Of a stretch of DNA of 64,000 nucleotides, positions 52,699 to 60,745 are shown piece after piece. The notes beneath the pieces are model-generated. The model searched no databases. It saw only the letters and a program-made list of their open reading frames with translations, and was not told where the DNA came from. The DNA comes from Solimonas flava DSM 18980. Lineage in GTDB: Bacteria; Pseudomonadota; Gammaproteobacteria; Nevskiales; Nevskiaceae. The DNA lies in NCBI RefSeq assembly GCF_000426685.1, contig NZ_AUFV01000002.1, positions 248,001-312,000 of the forward strand. Reading direction: 5' to 3'. The translations under genes and the position numbers were made by a program. The stretch's first letter is position 1, and every line of letters starts with the position of its first letter.

Positions 52699-53151
52699 TC
52701 AGGCGCTGCCGAAGTCGCGTGCCGGCAGGCCGAGCGCGGCATAGCCGCTGCGGCCGTAGAGTTCGGGCGATTCCGGCGGCCGGAACGCGCGCAGCGTCTG
52801 CTTGAGCTGCGCTTCGCGCGTGCCGAGCAGTACGGCGTTGTCGTCGTTGGCGCGCTGGCATTGCGCGGCCAGGCCCAGCAGTTCGCGCCACAGCGCGGCC
52901 GGCGCGTGCTCGCGCAGCGAGGCCAGCAGCCGCTCGATGCTCGCCGCGCCGCGCAGCTGCTGCAGCGCCTGGCCGAGCGTCTGCATCAGGCCGGCGGCCT
53001 CGGCCTTGGTGCGGGTGATCGTTTCCAGGCGCTCGACGTCGCTGGCGATCAGCGCCGTGCGTTCCTCCTGCAGCAGACCGAGCAGGCGCTGCGCACAGTC
53101 GCGCTGTGCCTCCAGGTTGCCGCGCAGCTGCTGTGCGAGGCTTTCGCTCAT
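52699..53151 (-). CDS. flgN: Flagellar export chaperone FlgN
   Basis: This 150-residue helical protein is recognised by its position after flgM and by its coiled-coil pattern ([20 protein letters not shown]; then [20 protein letters not shown]). FlgN binds the hook-junction proteins FlgK and FlgL and brings them to the export gate in the cytoplasm. The start overlaps the flgM stop (ATGA). Confidence 0.88.
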   Translation of the reverse strand: MSESLAQQLRGNLEAQRDCAQRLLGLLQEERTALIASDVERLETITRTKAEAAGLMQTLGQALQQLRGAASIERLLASLREHAPAALWRELLGLAAQCQRANDDNAVLLGTREAQLKQTLRAFRPPESPELYGRSGYAALGLPARDFGSA

Positions 53152-53450
53152 CCGTAGATCTCCCGTTCGCTCTGCAGCATCTTGGCGGCGATCGCCTGCG
53201 GGTCGATGCGGTAGCTGCCGTCGCGCAGCGCGCGGCTGACGGTTTCGACCTTGGCCGTGTCGATGCCGCTGGCCTGGTGCGCGAGCGCGCTGGCGTCCTG
53301 CAGCAGCAGGGCCCGGTCGGTGAGCTGCACCGAGTCCGTGGCGCCGGGCGCCGCGGTCGGCGTCGTCGCGCCGCTGCGGGCGCCGGCGGCGGCCGGGCGC
53401 GCGAGCGCCGCATAAGCGTCCATCGGACTGCCACTGATCTTGCTGGTCAT
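53148..53450 (-). CDS. flgM: Anti-sigma-28 factor FlgM
   Basis: This 100-residue protein has an Ala/Gly-rich, unstructured N-terminal half. The C-terminal sigma-28-binding half has [26 protein letters not shown], which matches the family consensus (quoted in part). It holds FliA inactive until the hook is complete, then is exported. A sigma-28 promoter (53488-53514) lies 38 bases upstream. It overlaps flgN. Confidence 0.93.
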   Translation of the reverse strand: MTSKISGSPMDAYAALARPAAAGARSGATTPTAAPGATDSVQLTDRALLLQDASALAHQASGIDTAKVETVSRALRDGSYRIDPQAIAAKMLQSEREIYG

Positions 53451-53487
53451 CGCCGCGCCCTGCCTCGAAAATCCGGTTCTGGTCCGG

Positions 53488-53514
53488 GTAGCGGCGGGCC
53501 GTGGTGAAACTTTA
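53488..53514 (-). promoter_or_regulatory. Sigma-28 (FliA) promoter of flgM
   Basis: On the minus strand, TAAA is followed by 15 bases and GCCGCTAC. The consensus is TAAA-N15-GCCGATAA; the match is perfect at -35 and six of eight at -10. The start site would be about 30 bases before flgM. Confidence 0.8.
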
Positions 53515-53532
53515 GGTGCCGCTCGACGGGCG

Positions 53533-54216
53533 TCACAGCTCGACGATCCCGGGGGCGGTGACGGTGCCCTCGACGACGCGCCGCGAGCGCGAATTCTCGA
53601 CGCGGATGCGGTGGCCGCGAGCGCCGTCGGCGAGCGCCTTGCCTTCGGCGCGCACCTCGATGCCGGCGCTGCGTCCGATCAGCGTGACTGGATCGCCGCG
53701 GCGGATGCAGCGCGCCGGCGCCAGATCGTCCGGGCCCGGCGCCTGGCCGGCGGCGAGCGGGCGGCGGAACTCGGCCGGCGCGTCGGCGTCGAGCGCGGCG
53801 AGATGGCCGAACGGCAGCTGCGCGACATCGCGCGTCTCGGTGCGGAACAGGCCGGCCTCGACCGGCTCGCCGCGGCGCACGGCGCGCGTCAGCACCAGCA
53901 CCGGGCGCAGGTCGCGGACCCGCACCGGCACGTACAGCGTCCACGCGCTCGGCGTCGCGCAGCGCAGCGTGACGCTGAGCGCGGCGCCGCGCGCGTCGCC
54001 GGCCTCGGCCTGCGGCGTGCGCGCGCAGGCCGGCAGGCGCAGGCGCGGGTCGAGCGCGTCGGCCTGCACCTCGGCGCTGGCGGGCAGGCCGCGCCGCGCG
54101 GCGGCTTCGGCGAGCTGGCGGATGCGTTCGAGCGGTTCGGTCGCATCCTGCGCGGCGGCCGGCGCGGCGGCGACCAGCAGCAGGACGGCGGCGAGGAGGA
54201 AGCGCGGACGGTTCAT
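53533..54216 (-). CDS. flgA: Flagellar P-ring chaperone FlgA
   Basis: This 227-residue periplasmic protein has a signal peptide (1-23, ending PAAAQ). The C-terminal SAF-like domain has LTRAVRRGEPVEAGLF and GDPVTLIGRSAGIEVRAEGKAL, the typical FlgA core; it assists assembly of the FlgI ring. The start at 54216 gives a clean signal peptide and there is no later Met. The sigma-54 element at 54229-54243 puts the predicted start of transcription at about 54217, essentially at the ATG, so the mRNA may be leaderless. Confidence 0.92.
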   Translation of the reverse strand: MNRPRFLLAAVLLLVAAAPAAAQDATEPLERIRQLAEAAARRGLPASAEVQADALDPRLRLPACARTPQAEAGDARGAALSVTLRCATPSAWTLYVPVRVRDLRPVLVLTRAVRRGEPVEAGLFRTETRDVAQLPFGHLAALDADAPAEFRRPLAAGQAPGPDDLAPARCIRRGDPVTLIGRSAGIEVRAEGKALADGARGHRIRVENSRSRRVVEGTVTAPGIVEL

Positions 54217-54228
54217 GGCCGGGGCGAG

Positions 54229-54243
54229 GCAAGTGCCGTGCCC
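54229..54243 (-). promoter_or_regulatory. Sigma-54 promoter of flgA
   Basis: On the minus strand, GGGCACG-GCAC-TTGC matches the -24/-12 consensus TGGCACG-N4-TTGC except for the first base. The predicted transcript start is at about 54217, one base before the flgA ATG. Confidence 0.75.
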
Positions 54244-54263
54244 GCGCCGCGCCCGTGCCGCGC

Positions 54264-54290
54264 TCAAGTCGGAAGCGCCGGCGCCGATAC
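54264..54290 (+). promoter_or_regulatory. Sigma-28 (FliA) promoter of cheV
   Basis: TCAA, 15 bases and GCCGATAC match TAAA-N15-GCCGATAA in three of four and seven of eight positions. It lies 29 bases before the cheV start, back to back with the flgA sigma-54 promoter. Confidence 0.8.
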
Positions 54291-54318
54291 CCGGGACAGC
54301 GCTTCCCGGCTCGACGTC

Positions 54319-55248
54319 ATGGCTACCGGACTTCTCGAAAGCATCGCCCGCAGTACCCAGCTCGCCGGCCACAACCGGCTGGCCCTGTTGCTGTTCCGGC
54401 TCGGCCCGCGCCAGATTTTTGGCATCAATGTCTTCAAGGTGCAGGAAGTCGTGCGCACGCCGCCGCTGACGCGCATGCCGGGCGCGCATCCGCACATCCT
54501 CGGCGTCGCCGACCTGCGCGGCCGCATCGTGCCGGTCATCGACCTGCGCGCGGCGATCGGCGCCGAGGGCGAGTCGGCCGCCGCCGGCCATCTGATCGTC
54601 GCCGAGTTCAACCGCTCGGTGCAGGCGTTTCACGTCGCCCAGGTCGAGCGCATCGCCCACCTCGACGTCGCCGAGCTGCGCACGCCGCCGGAAGGCGCCG
54701 GCGACGGATATCTGACGGCGGTCACGCACTACCAGAACCAGCTGGTCGAGATCATCGACGTCGAAAAGGTGCTCGCCGAGATTCTCGGCGGCCCGCGCGC
54801 GCTGACGGCGTCGATCGGCGACAGCGCCCGCCAGCTCGACGCCGGCGGCCTCAAGGTGATGGTGGTCGACGATTCGCGCGTCGCGCGGGCGCAGGTCGAA
54901 CGCGTGCTGCGCGAGCTGGGCCTGGCCTCGATCGAGGCCGCCGACGGCGCCGAGGCGCTGGCCCGGCTGCGCGAGATGGCGGCCGCGGCGCCGCTCGCCG
55001 AACAGCTGCTGATGGTGATCTCGGACATCGAGATGCCGACGCTCGACGGCTACCGCCTGACGACGGAAATCCGGCGCGACGCCGCGCTGCGCGATCTGTA
55101 CGTGCTGCTGCATACCTCGCTGTCGGGCGTTTTCAACAATGCCATGGTCGACAAGGTCGGCGCCGACCGCTTCATCGCCAAGTTCAGCGCCGACGAACTG
55201 GCCGGTGCGGTGCTCGCGCGCCTGCACGAGGTCCTGGCCTCGGCCTGA
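54319..55248 (+). CDS. cheV: Chemotaxis coupling protein CheV
   Basis: The protein is 309 residues. The N-terminal CheW domain (about 15-165) has FGINVFKVQEVVRTPPLTRMPGAHPHILGVADLRGRIVPVIDL (partly quoted elsewhere); the C-terminal receiver (about 180-305) has VMVVDDSRVARAQ, the acceptor Asp in VISDIEMPTLDGY and AKFSADE with the conserved Lys. CheV joins receptors to CheA and adjusts the response by phosphorylation. In Pseudomonas cheV and cheR precede flgB; here cheR is missing and flgB follows after 87 bases. Confidence 0.94.
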   Translation: MATGLLESIARSTQLAGHNRLALLLFRLGPRQIFGINVFKVQEVVRTPPLTRMPGAHPHILGVADLRGRIVPVIDLRAAIGAEGESAAAGHLIVAEFNRSVQAFHVAQVERIAHLDVAELRTPPEGAGDGYLTAVTHYQNQLVEIIDVEKVLAEILGGPRALTASIGDSARQLDAGGLKVMVVDDSRVARAQVERVLRELGLASIEAADGAEALARLREMAAAAPLAEQLLMVISDIEMPTLDGYRLTTEIRRDAALRDLYVLLHTSLSGVFNNAMVDKVGADRFIAKFSADELAGAVLARLHEVLASA

Positions 55249-55286
55249 GCGGCGTTTGCGCCGCGCGCGACGGCCGGCGCGGCGTC

Positions 55287-55301
55287 TGGCACATGGCTTG
55301 C
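55287..55301 (+). promoter_or_regulatory. Sigma-54 promoter of the flgB operon
   Basis: TGGCACA-TGGC-TTGC matches the consensus TGGCACG-N4-TTGC at ten of eleven positions. The predicted start is near 55313, which rules out the ATG at 55309 and supports the flgB start at 55336. Confidence 0.85.
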
Positions 55302-55335
55302 CTCGGGGGTGCAGACCCACGAGGAGCCGTCGCCG

Positions 55336-55713
55336 ATGGCCATCGACTACGCATCGTTCGGAATCCAGGAGCAGGCGCTGCAGGTGCAGCGGCGCCGGCT
55401 CGAGCTGATCGCCGCCAACATCGCCAATGCCGACACGCCGGGCTTCCAGGCGCGCGATCTGGATTTCCGCAGCGTGCTCGCCGGCGCGCAGAAAGCCGCG
55501 GCCGGCGGTGCCGACGGTGGCGCGGTGACGCAGACGCTGACCCAGGCGCAGCCGCAGTACCGCGTGCCGCTGCAGCCGGCGGTCGACGGCAATACCGTCG
55601 ACGTGCAGGTCGAGCAGGGCCAGTACGCCGACGCGGCGCTGCGCTATCAGGCCAGCCTCAATTTCCTCGACGGCAAGATCAAGAGCCTGATCACCGCGAT
55701 CACCGGCCAGTAG
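55336..55713 (+). CDS. flgB: Flagellar proximal rod protein FlgB
   Basis: This 125-residue rod protein has the N-terminal rod motif (RRRLELIAANIANADTPGFQARDLDF; quoted in part) and the C-terminal YQASLNFLDGKIKSLITAITG helix. With FlgC and FlgF it forms the rod across the periplasm. The start at 55336 (MAIDYASFG) has GAGGAG ahead and lies 23 bases after the predicted sigma-54 start. The next gene follows after 22 bases. Confidence 0.93.
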   Translation: MAIDYASFGIQEQALQVQRRRLELIAANIANADTPGFQARDLDFRSVLAGAQKAAAGGADGGAVTQTLTQAQPQYRVPLQPAVDGNTVDVQVEQGQYADAALRYQASLNFLDGKIKSLITAITGQ

Positions 55714-55735
55714 CCGGCGGCGCAGGAGACCGACC

Positions 55736-56143
55736 ATGTCCTCGTTCCGCATCTTCGATATCGCCGGCAGCGCGATGAGCGCGCAGTCGGCGCGGCTCAA
55801 CACGGTGGCCAGCAACCTCGCCAACGCCGATGCCGTGTCCGGCAATCCGGACGAGGTCTACAAGGCGCGCCTGCCGGTCTTCAAGACGCTGAGCGAGCCG
55901 GGCAGCCAGGACAGCGCCGGCGTGCAGGTGCTCGGCATCGTCGAAAGCCAGGCGGCGCCGGAAAAGCGCTACGAGCCGGGCCATCCGCTCGCCGACGCCG
56001 ACGGCTACGTCTACGCGCCGAACGTCAACGTCGTCGAGGAGATGGTCAACATGATCTCGGCCTCGCGTTCCTATCAATCCAGCGTCGACGTGATGAACAC
56101 CGCCAAGGAACTGGCGCTGCGCACGCTCACGCTCGGCAAGTAA
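55736..56143 (+). CDS. flgC: Flagellar proximal rod protein FlgC
   Basis: This 135-residue rod protein has the N-terminal SAMSAQSARLNTVASNLANADA pattern (quoted in part) and the C-terminal [25 protein letters not shown] helix. It stacks on FlgB in the rod. An AGGAGA ribosome-binding site precedes the ATG. Confidence 0.95.
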   Translation: MSSFRIFDIAGSAMSAQSARLNTVASNLANADAVSGNPDEVYKARLPVFKTLSEPGSQDSAGVQVLGIVESQAAPEKRYEPGHPLADADGYVYAPNVNVVEEMVNMISASRSYQSSVDVMNTAKELALRTLTLGK

Positions 56144-56151
56144 GCCCCGCC

Positions 56152-56823
56152 ATGACCGCCACCAGCAACGTTGCCGACAATCCCTACAGCGCGCTCGGCC
56201 TCGGCCTGCAGAGCAGCAGCCAGAGCGGCAGCAACGCGCTCGGCCAGGACGCCTTCCTCAAGCTGCTGACCACGCAGCTGCAGAACCAGAATCCGCTCAA
56301 GCCGGTCGACAACACCGAGTTCCTCGGCCAGCTCGCGCAGATCAGCACGGTGTCCGGCGTCGAGAAGCTCAACGATTCGTTCGCCGAGCTGTCCAGCTCG
56401 CTGAGCAGCTACCAGACGCTGCAGGCCGCGCAGCTGGTCGGCCACGACGTGCTGGTGCCGAGCAGCGCCGGCTATCTGCCGGCCGGCGGCACGCTCGACG
56501 GCGCGGTCGCGGTCGGCAGCAGCGGCCAGGTGCTGGTCGACGTGCTCGACGCCAGCGGCAGCGTGATCCGCACCCTCGACCTCGGCACGCAGAGCCAGGG
56601 CGTCGCCAATTTCTCGTGGGACGGCAAGAACAATGCCGGCGAGACGCTCGACGCCGGCACCTACAAGCTGCAGGCGCGCCTCGTGCAGGGCACGAGCGAA
56701 AGCGCGCTGACCACCTACGCCACCGGCGCCGTGCAGAGCGTGCAGCTCGGCGCCAGCGGCCTGACGCTCGACCTGCAGGGGCTCGGCGCGTTCTCGCTCT
56801 CCGACGTCCTGCAGATTCTCTAA
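56152..56823 (+). CDS. flgD: Flagellar hook-assembly cap protein FlgD
   Basis: This 223-residue protein has the N-terminal FlgD motif LGQDAFLKLLTTQLQNQNPLKP and NTEFLGQLAQISTVSGVEKLN (quoted in part), then FlgD Ig and tudor-like beta domains (about 80-200) with FSWDGKNNAGETLDAGTYKLQA. It caps the growing hook until FlgE is complete. It begins 8 bases after flgC. Confidence 0.94.
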   Translation: MTATSNVADNPYSALGLGLQSSSQSGSNALGQDAFLKLLTTQLQNQNPLKPVDNTEFLGQLAQISTVSGVEKLNDSFAELSSSLSSYQTLQAAQLVGHDVLVPSSAGYLPAGGTLDGAVAVGSSGQVLVDVLDASGSVIRTLDLGTQSQGVANFSWDGKNNAGETLDAGTYKLQARLVQGTSESALTTYATGAVQSVQLGASGLTLDLQGLGAFSLSDVLQIL

Positions 56824-56841
56824 ACGAGAGGAACACCGAAA

Positions 56842-58056
56842 ATGCCTTTCCAGATCGCGCTGTCCGGCCTCAACGCCGCTTCGTCCGACCTCAACGTCAC
56901 CGCCAACAACATCGCCAACGTCAACACCACGGGCTTCAAGTCCTCGCGCGCGGAGTTCGCGGACCTGTTCCCGATCTCGGCCTACGGCCTGTCGTCGACG
57001 GCGACCGGCGTCGGCGTGCGCACCTCGCGCGTCGCCCAGCAGATGACGCAGGGGCCGATCAACACGACCAGCAACACGCTCGACCTGGCGATCTCCGGCG
57101 AAGGCTTCTTCACGCTGTCCGACAACGGCTCGATGGTCTACACGCGCGCCGGCGCCTTCGGCACCGACAAGAACGGTTATGTCGTCAACGCCGCCGGCCA
57201 GCGCCTGCAGGTGTTCCCGCCGACCTCGAACGGCAGCTTCGACACGGCGCGGCTCGCCGATCTGCAGCTGTCGACCTCGACCAATCCGCCGCTGGCGACG
57301 AGCGGCATCGACGCCAACGTCAACCTGCCGTCGAGCGCCAGCGCGCCGACCACGACGCCGTTCGACGCGACCGATCCGGCCAGCTACAACTACACGCGCT
57401 CGACGCAGGTCTACGACTCGCTCGGCACCGCGCACCAGGCGGCGCTGTACTTCGTGAAGGGCGCGACCGCCAACAGCTGGGACGTGCACGTGCAGATCGA
57501 CGGCGCCGACGCCGGCTCCAGCACGCTGACGTACTCGGATTCCGGCACCCTGCTGACGCCGGCCAACGGCCAGATCGCACTGCCGACGTACACGCCGACG
57601 AGCGGCGCGGCGGCGATGAACCTGAGCCTCGATCTCGGCAAGTCGACGCAGTACGGCGAGGACTTCGCCGTCAACAGCCTGACGCAGGACGGCTACACGA
57701 CCGGCTCGCTGACGACGATCGAAATCACCGCCGAGGGCATCGTCCAGGCGCGCTACACCAACGGTCAGGCGACGCCGCTCGGTCAGGTCGCGCTGGCGCG
57801 CTTCCCGAACCCGCAGGGCCTGCAGCAGCTCGGCGACACCGGCTGGGGCGAGACCTTCGCCGCCGGCCAGCCGATCCGCGGCGGCGGCGATTCGCCGAAC
57901 TTCGGCGCGATCCAGTCCGGCGCGCTCGAAGGCTCGAACGTCGATCTGTCGGCGCAGCTCGTCAACATGATCACCGCGCAGCGCAACTACCAGGCGAACG
58001 CGCAGATGATCTCGACGGCCGACCAGATCACGCAGACCATCATCAACATCCGCTGA
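56842..58056 (+). CDS. flgE: Flagellar hook protein FlgE
   Basis: This 404-residue hook protein has the N-terminal motif [30 protein letters not shown] (quoted in part) and the C-terminal QLVNMITAQRNYQANAQMISTADQITQTIINI helix (quoted in part). The variable middle domain (about 130-300) is of moderate length and rich in Thr/Ser/Ala. The gene follows flgD with GAGAGG ahead of the ATG. Confidence 0.95.
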   Translation: MPFQIALSGLNAASSDLNVTANNIANVNTTGFKSSRAEFADLFPISAYGLSSTATGVGVRTSRVAQQMTQGPINTTSNTLDLAISGEGFFTLSDNGSMVYTRAGAFGTDKNGYVVNAAGQRLQVFPPTSNGSFDTARLADLQLSTSTNPPLATSGIDANVNLPSSASAPTTTPFDATDPASYNYTRSTQVYDSLGTAHQAALYFVKGATANSWDVHVQIDGADAGSSTLTYSDSGTLLTPANGQIALPTYTPTSGAAAMNLSLDLGKSTQYGEDFAVNSLTQDGYTTGSLTTIEITAEGIVQARYTNGQATPLGQVALARFPNPQGLQQLGDTGWGETFAAGQPIRGGGDSPNFGAIQSGALEGSNVDLSAQLVNMITAQRNYQANAQMISTADQITQTIINIR

Positions 58057-58211
58057 AGACAGACGCGCTGACGATGACGACGTCGCCCGCCACCGCGAAA
58101 TCCTCACCGAGCGCCGTCCGCCGCGGTTCCGCGGCGGCGCGCGCCGGCGCTGCATCCGGCTCGCGGCGCCATGGCGGCGCCGCGGTCGCGGACCGCTGAC
58201 GGAGAACTCCC
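58057..58211. other. Intergenic region between flgE and flgF
   Basis: About 155 bases, very G+C-rich, with a possible 41-codon frame (58074-58199) without a good ribosome-binding site. I see no promoter or terminator. Confidence 0.4.
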
Positions 58212-58955
58212 ATGGACCGCGCGCTCTACGTGGCGATGACCGGCGCCAGCGAAACGCTGCGCCAGCAGGCGATCAACAACCACAATCTCGCCAACGCCTC
58301 GACCACCGGCTTTCGCGCCGAGCTGTTGGCCAGCGCCGCGGCGGCGGTGCAGGGGCCGGGCCTGCCGACGCGCGTCAACGCCGCGGCCGGCACCGCCGGC
58401 TGGGATTCGCGCAGCGGCGGCATCCAGCAGACCGGCCGCGAACTCGACGTCGCGCTCGCCGAGGACGCCTGGCTGGCGGTGCAGGGCCGCGACGGCCGCG
58501 AGGCCTATACCAAGGCCGGCGACCTGCAGCTCGACGCCAGCGGCCAGCTGCGCACCGCGTCCGGGCTCGCCGTGCTCGGCGACGGCGGTCCGATCGCGCT
58601 GCCGCAGGCGCAGGGCCTGACGATCGGCGGCGACGGCACGATCAGCATCCAGCCGCTCGGCAGCGGCAGCGAGACGCTCGCCGCCGTCGGCCGCCTGCGC
58701 GTCGTGCGCGCCACGCCGGAGCAGCTGCAGCGCGGCGACGACGGCCTGATGCGCAGCCGCGACGGCACGCCGCTGGCGCCGGCCAGCGGCAACGTCGTCA
58801 GCAGCGGCGCGCTCGAAAGCAGCAACGTCAATCTGCCGGAGACGATGGTCAACATGATCAGCCTCGCGCGGCAGTTCGAGCTGCAGACCAAGCTGATGAA
58901 GACCGCCGAGGACAACGCCGCCGCGTCGTCGACGCTGGCGCGGATGACCGGCTGA
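58212..58955 (+). CDS. flgF: Flagellar rod protein FlgF
   Basis: This 247-residue proximal rod protein starts MDRALYVAMTGASETLRQQA and has the ANHNLANASTTGFRAELLA-like rod motif (NNHNLANASTTGFRAE). It ends LPETMVNMISLARQFELQTKLM. A GGAGAAC ribosome-binding site precedes the ATG. The next gene is separated by an unusually long gap of 314 bases. Confidence 0.94.
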   Translation: MDRALYVAMTGASETLRQQAINNHNLANASTTGFRAELLASAAAAVQGPGLPTRVNAAAGTAGWDSRSGGIQQTGRELDVALAEDAWLAVQGRDGREAYTKAGDLQLDASGQLRTASGLAVLGDGGPIALPQAQGLTIGGDGTISIQPLGSGSETLAAVGRLRVVRATPEQLQRGDDGLMRSRDGTPLAPASGNVVSSGALESSNVNLPETMVNMISLARQFELQTKLMKTAEDNAAASSTLARMTG

Positions 58956-59040
58956 ACCGGCAAACCGTCGGCGCCCCGGGCGGCGGACCGTCCCGGCCGG
59001 GCGCCTCGCGCCTGCCGCCGGCGGCAAGCGCCGCCGGCAC

Positions 59041-59078
59041 GGCGTTCCGGCGCTCCGGCGCTCCGGCGTTCCGGCGCC
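59041..59078. repeat. 8-bp tandem repeat in the flgF-flgG gap
   Basis: GGCGTTCC or GGCGCTCC occurs four times in a row, plus six bases. No coding frame or known element is associated. Confidence 0.8.
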
Positions 59079-59213
59079 ACGGTGGCGGACCCGCGCGGCG
59101 GACCCGCGCCGCCAACCCGATCCCGTCCGTTGCGCCGCGGATCACCGCGCCGCTCTCCGCTATCCACTTTGCGCTTTTTGCGCGCCGCGCCGGCTTTCCG
59201 GCACGCGCGGCGC

Positions 59214-59228
59214 TGGTCCGGAACTTGT
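59214..59228 (+). promoter_or_regulatory. Weak sigma-54-like site upstream of flgG
   Basis: TGGTCCG-GAAC-TTGT resembles TGGCACG-N4-TTGC but lacks the -12 GC. If used, transcription would start at about 59240, 30 bases before flgG. Confidence 0.3.
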
Positions 59229-59269
59229 AGAGCCGGTGACAGCAGACGAAATCCCGTCGGAGCTCAGCC

Positions 59270-60055
59270 ATGAATCAGGCCCTGTGGGTCGCCAAGACCG
59301 GACTCGATGCGCAGCAGACGCGCATGAGCGTCGTGTCCAACAATCTCGCCAACGTCAACACGACCGGCTTCAAGAAGGGCCGCGCCGCGTTCGAGGATCT
59401 GCTGTACCAGACGGTACGCCAGCCGGGCGCCCAGACCTCGCAGCAGACGCAGGCGCCGACCGGCGAGATGCTCGGCACCGGCGTGCGCGTGGTCGCCACC
59501 GAGAAGAGCTTCACGCAGGGCAATCTGTCGCAGACCGGCAACGCCCTCGACGTCGCCATCGACGGCCGCGGCTTTCTTCAGGTGCAGATGCCGGACGGCA
59601 CGCTGGCCTATACGCGCGACGGCAGTCTCAAGCTCGACAGCCAGGGCCAGCTCGTCACGTCCAGCGGCTATCCGATCCAGCCGGGCATCCAGATTCCGAC
59701 CGGCGCGCAGAGCATTTCGATCAGCGCCGACGGCATCGTCTCGGTGCAGATCAGCGGCGACGCGCAGCCGCAGCAGGTCGGCCAGCTGCTGACCGCCGAC
59801 TTCATCAATCCGGCCGGCCTGCAGCCGAAGGGCGAGAACCTCTACACCGAAACCGCCGCCAGCGGTTCGCCGCAGACCGGCGCGCCGTCGCAGAGCGGCT
59901 TCGGCTCGCTGGTGCAGGGTTCGCTGGAAGCCTCGAACGTCAACGTCGTCGAGGAGATGGTCAACATGATCGAGACGCAGCGCGCTTACGAGATGAACTC
60001 GAAGGCGATCGCGACCACCGATCAGATGCTGCAGTTCGTCACCCAGAACCTGTGA
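59270..60055 (+). CDS. flgG: Flagellar distal rod protein FlgG
   Basis: This 261-residue distal rod protein begins [20 protein letters not shown] with the [15 protein letters not shown] motif, has the [20 protein letters not shown] segment and ends [20 protein letters not shown] (each quoted in part of the whole). It joins the rod to the hook through the outer rings. Its stop overlaps the flgH GTG start (GTGA). Confidence 0.96.
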   Translation: MNQALWVAKTGLDAQQTRMSVVSNNLANVNTTGFKKGRAAFEDLLYQTVRQPGAQTSQQTQAPTGEMLGTGVRVVATEKSFTQGNLSQTGNALDVAIDGRGFLQVQMPDGTLAYTRDGSLKLDSQGQLVTSSGYPIQPGIQIPTGAQSISISADGIVSVQISGDAQPQQVGQLLTADFINPAGLQPKGENLYTETAASGSPQTGAPSQSGFGSLVQGSLEASNVNVVEEMVNMIETQRAYEMNSKAIATTDQMLQFVTQNL

Positions 60056-60726
60056 ACGCCGTGACGCGCCGCTCCGCAGCGCTGCTGCTGCCGCTCCTGC
60101 TCGCGGCCTGCGCCGGCGCACCGTCGCGCGAGCCGCTCGAGGTGCCGCCCGAGGCCGCCGTCGCGCCGCAGCCGGCGAGCGACGGGGCGATCTATGCCGC
60201 CGGCGCCGGCATCAGCCTGTTCGAGGATCAGAAGGCGCGCCGCGTCGGCGATCTGCTGACGGTACAGCTGGTCGAGAAGACCAGCGCCGAGAAGAAGGCC
60301 AACACCAGCACCAGCAAGAAAACCAGCGACAGCATCGCCAACCCGACGCTGTTCGGCCGGCCGCTGACGGTCAACGGCACCGGCGTGCTCGGCTTCGATC
60401 TGGGCTCGGATCAGTCGTTCGCCGGCGGCGGCGCATCGACGCAGTCGAACACGCTGTCGGGCTCGGTCACGGTGGTCGTCACGCGCGTGCTGCCGAACGG
60501 CAATCTGGTCGTGCGCGGCGAGAAGCAGCTGTCGCTGAACCAGGGCACCGAGCGCGTGATGCTCGAAGGCATCGTGCGGCCGGTCGACATCGGCGCCGGC
60601 AACACGGTCAGCTCGGATCGCGTCGCCAACGCGCGCATCCGCTACGCCGGCAGCGGCGCGGTCGCCGACGCCAACGCGATGGGCTGGCTGGCACGCTTCT
60701 TCAATTCGGTGCTGTTCCCGTTCTAG
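60052..60726 (+). CDS. flgH: Flagellar L-ring lipoprotein FlgH
   Basis: This 224-residue outer-membrane ring protein has a lipobox at LLAAC (Cys20). It has the L-ring motifs [25 protein letters not shown] (quoted in part) and [20 protein letters not shown], and ends [14 protein letters not shown]. The start is a GTG overlapping the flgG stop; another GTG at 60061 is possible. Confidence 0.94.
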   Translation: MNAVTRRSAALLLPLLLAACAGAPSREPLEVPPEAAVAPQPASDGAIYAAGAGISLFEDQKARRVGDLLTVQLVEKTSAEKKANTSTSKKTSDSIANPTLFGRPLTVNGTGVLGFDLGSDQSFAGGGASTQSNTLSGSVTVVVTRVLPNGNLVVRGEKQLSLNQGTERVMLEGIVRPVDIGAGNTVSSDRVANARIRYAGSGAVADANAMGWLARFFNSVLFPF

Positions 60727-60745
60727 AGATCGCCCGGAGACCGCC

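Larger units (their letters stand above)
58956..59269. other. Long intergenic gap between flgF and flgG
   Basis: About 314 bases. It holds an 8-bp tandem repeat (59041-59078) and a weak sigma-54-like sequence (59214-59228). A shorter gap is usual between flgF and flgG, so this may be a remnant of insertion or an internal promoter region. Confidence 0.5.

Noticed and set aside
58074-58199. 41-codon frame between flgE and flgF
   Set aside because: There is no good ribosome-binding site, the codons are simply Ala/Ser/Arg from G+C-rich sequence, and no known flagellar gene fits.
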